Assembly (NCBI GenBank): GCA_001730015.1
Contig: MDLA01000178.1
Span: forward strand, 1 to 52,360
Direction: 5' to 3'
DNA: 52,360 nucleotides
From: Chromatiales bacterium (ex Bugula neritina AB1)
GTDB taxonomy: Bacteria > Pseudomonadota > Gammaproteobacteria > Granulosicoccales > Granulosicoccaceae
The notes beneath the pieces are model-generated. The model ran no database searches. It saw only the letters and a list, made by a program, of their open reading frames with translations, and was not told the origin of the DNA. Below are positions 52,291 to 52,360 of this stretch, piece by piece. A program made the position numbers and the translations under genes. Numbering within the stretch: the stretch's first letter is position 1; each line of letters starts with the position of its first letter.

Positions 52291-52360
52291 GAGTATTGGG
52301 GTCGTAGTGAGGGTGTGAGGTTTTAGGTCAGATATTTTGATCGATTGAGGCGAATAGTTG
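52282..52360 (+). repeat. Dispersed hairpin repeat, family A copy 3 (cut by window edge)
   Basis: TGGCTGTCTGAGTATTGGGG continues to GAGGCGAATAGTTG and matches the left arm of copy 1 (16486) and the right arm of copy 2 (19192) in reverse. It overlaps the upstream coding frame of the Tat-exported redoxin gene. Confidence 0.62.

Noticed and set aside
16486..52360. Repeat families A-C as CRISPR or tandem arrays
   Set aside because: Copies are dispersed, imperfect palindromes without regular spacers.

Overview
The window looks like about 52 kb of chromosome from a free-living, probably marine, gammaproteobacterium. The base composition is balanced and coding is dense. Gene types that point this way are a PA0069-type radical SAM protein, a TraB/GumN protein, betaine transport, and many oxidoreductases and ABC transporters. 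No rRNA, tRNA, CRISPR array or phage module was seen. The organism assignment is inference; no marker gene fixes it.

Left edge (1-701): the N-terminal part of an ISL3-type transposase runs off the window, followed by a structured 52-nt inverted repeat and little else. A stand-alone APH-fold kinase follows (702-1649, minus strand).

Main cluster (2075-19037): this is the most interesting region. It contains a Tm-1-like/UPF0261 protein overlapping a trimethylamine-dehydrogenase-like flavoenzyme, a DegT-type aminotransferase, and a ferredoxin-type oxygenase reductase. Next come a NMT1/TauA-like binding protein with two permeases and two different ATPases, a small membrane protein, an OsmC protein, a LysR regulator and a PanB-like enzyme. 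It ends with a Rieske oxygenase alpha subunit, beta subunit and Rieske ferredoxin. A LysR-type palindrome (ATAGAT-N3-ATCTAT, T-N11-A) occurs in both divergent promoter regions, 7.5 kb apart. This ties the reductase/transporter half to the PanB/oxygenase half. I read the whole as one regulon that imports and oxidatively degrades an unidentified small molecule. The substrate cannot be read from the sequence.

Middle (19.2-30.8 kb): a mixture of a secreted unknown, enoyl-CoA hydratase family, sterol-desaturase family membrane hydroxylase, amidohydrolase plus mannitol-dehydrogenase-family pair, lipoprotein, homocysteine S-methyltransferase family, exported metallo-beta-lactamase-fold hydrolase and pentapeptide-repeat protein. 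A trypsin-like protease translationally coupled to an FHA membrane protein follows, then a 54-residue Gln-rich small protein with a strong ribosome-binding site.

Betaine region (30.9-40.6 kb): a GMC (choline-dehydrogenase-like) oxidoreductase and a BetI-like TetR regulator are divergent from a ProX/ProV/ProW-type quaternary-amine transporter. The permease is a two-domain fusion. A GcvT/DmdA-family protein and a MATE exporter follow. This looks like uptake and catabolism of betaine-like osmolytes.

Right part (40.8-52.4 kb): a FabA/PfaC-like double-hotdog protein, a glutathione S-transferase with a divergent LysR gene, the radical SAM protein and a flavin reductase-like protein. Then come a 1000-residue kinase/M23/aminotransferase fusion, TraB/GumN, an MFS transporter and a Tat-exported thioredoxin-fold protein whose 5' end lies in a repeat.

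Three dispersed families of long palindromic (hairpin) repeats, called A, B and C here, are scattered through the window, often directly after stop codons. Two inverted A copies bracket the Rieske oxygenase genes.
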